In this document: piece by piece, positions 1-12,229 of the stretch | How positions within the stretch are numbered: position 1 is the first letter of the stretch | Layout of the letters: the number at the start of each line of letters is the position of its first letter | Origin: Elusimicrobiota bacterium | GTDB taxonomy: Bacteria; Elusimicrobiota; Elusimicrobia; FEN-1173 | Length of the DNA stretch: 12,229 bases | Direction: 5' to 3' | Assembly (NCBI GenBank): GCA_016722575.1 | Contig: JADKIY010000009.1 | Coordinates: forward strand, 1-12,229 | Program-made: the position numbers and the translations under genes | The notes under the pieces: model-generated | Told to the model about the DNA's origin: nothing | Seen by the model: the letters and a program-made list of their open reading frames with translations, nothing else | Databases searched by the model: none

Positions 1-12229
<12,229 letters not shown>

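Overview
The whole window appears to be an internal piece of one very large, repeat-built cell-surface protein gene on the + strand. No start codon, stop codon, ribosome binding site, promoter, terminator, RNA gene, transposase or CRISPR array could be supported. The DNA is GC-rich: in the cleanest repeat about 139 of 147 codons end in G or C. Together with the adhesin-like composition this suggests a high-GC Gram-negative bacterium, perhaps a betaproteobacterium or alphaproteobacterium. That taxonomic guess is weak.

Layout. Positions 1-5808 hold a tandem array of a 441-bp (147-codon) module that encodes a Gly/Ala/Thr/Asn/Leu-rich beta-strand repeat of the filamentous-haemagglutinin or giant-adhesin kind. 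Positions 5809-6256 are almost pure G and take the place of almost exactly one repeat unit. This is best read as a sequencing or assembly artefact. The array resumes at 6257-8323. Positions 8324-9075 carry cadherin-type modules: one hybrid, one complete 105-residue domain and one truncated domain. The array then continues, in more diverged form, from 9076 to the window end. Units begin (at the codons for Val-Asp-Leu-Asn) at 336, 796, 1233, 1667, 2105, 2542, 2977, 3413, 3854, 4286, 4701, 5137, 5577, 6460, 6903, 7384, 7831, 8264, 9484, 9939, 10409, 10856, 11304, 11758 and 12214.

Reading frame. Small indels break the frame in nearly every unit, so the protein must be read by hopping between the three + frames. 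The indels recur in the same homopolymer and dinucleotide tracts, and there are G-run and C-run insertions. This points to an unpolished long-read consensus rather than a natural pseudogene, although the sequence alone cannot prove it. The cleanest stretches are 2773-3235, 3413-3870, 4978-5443 and 8392-9102.

Biology. The likely product is a secreted or surface-anchored giant adhesin, made of a long solenoid-like repeat stalk interrupted by Ca2+-binding cadherin-like domains. Both modules are whole numbers of codons (147 and 105), so copy-number changes would keep the frame. The two module types share a 16-bp in-frame segment (Arg-Asn-Leu-Thr-Val) at the point where the last cadherin runs into the next repeat. 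I see no evidence for a new enzymatic or defence system here. The points of interest are the module architecture, the junctions and the artefact structure.
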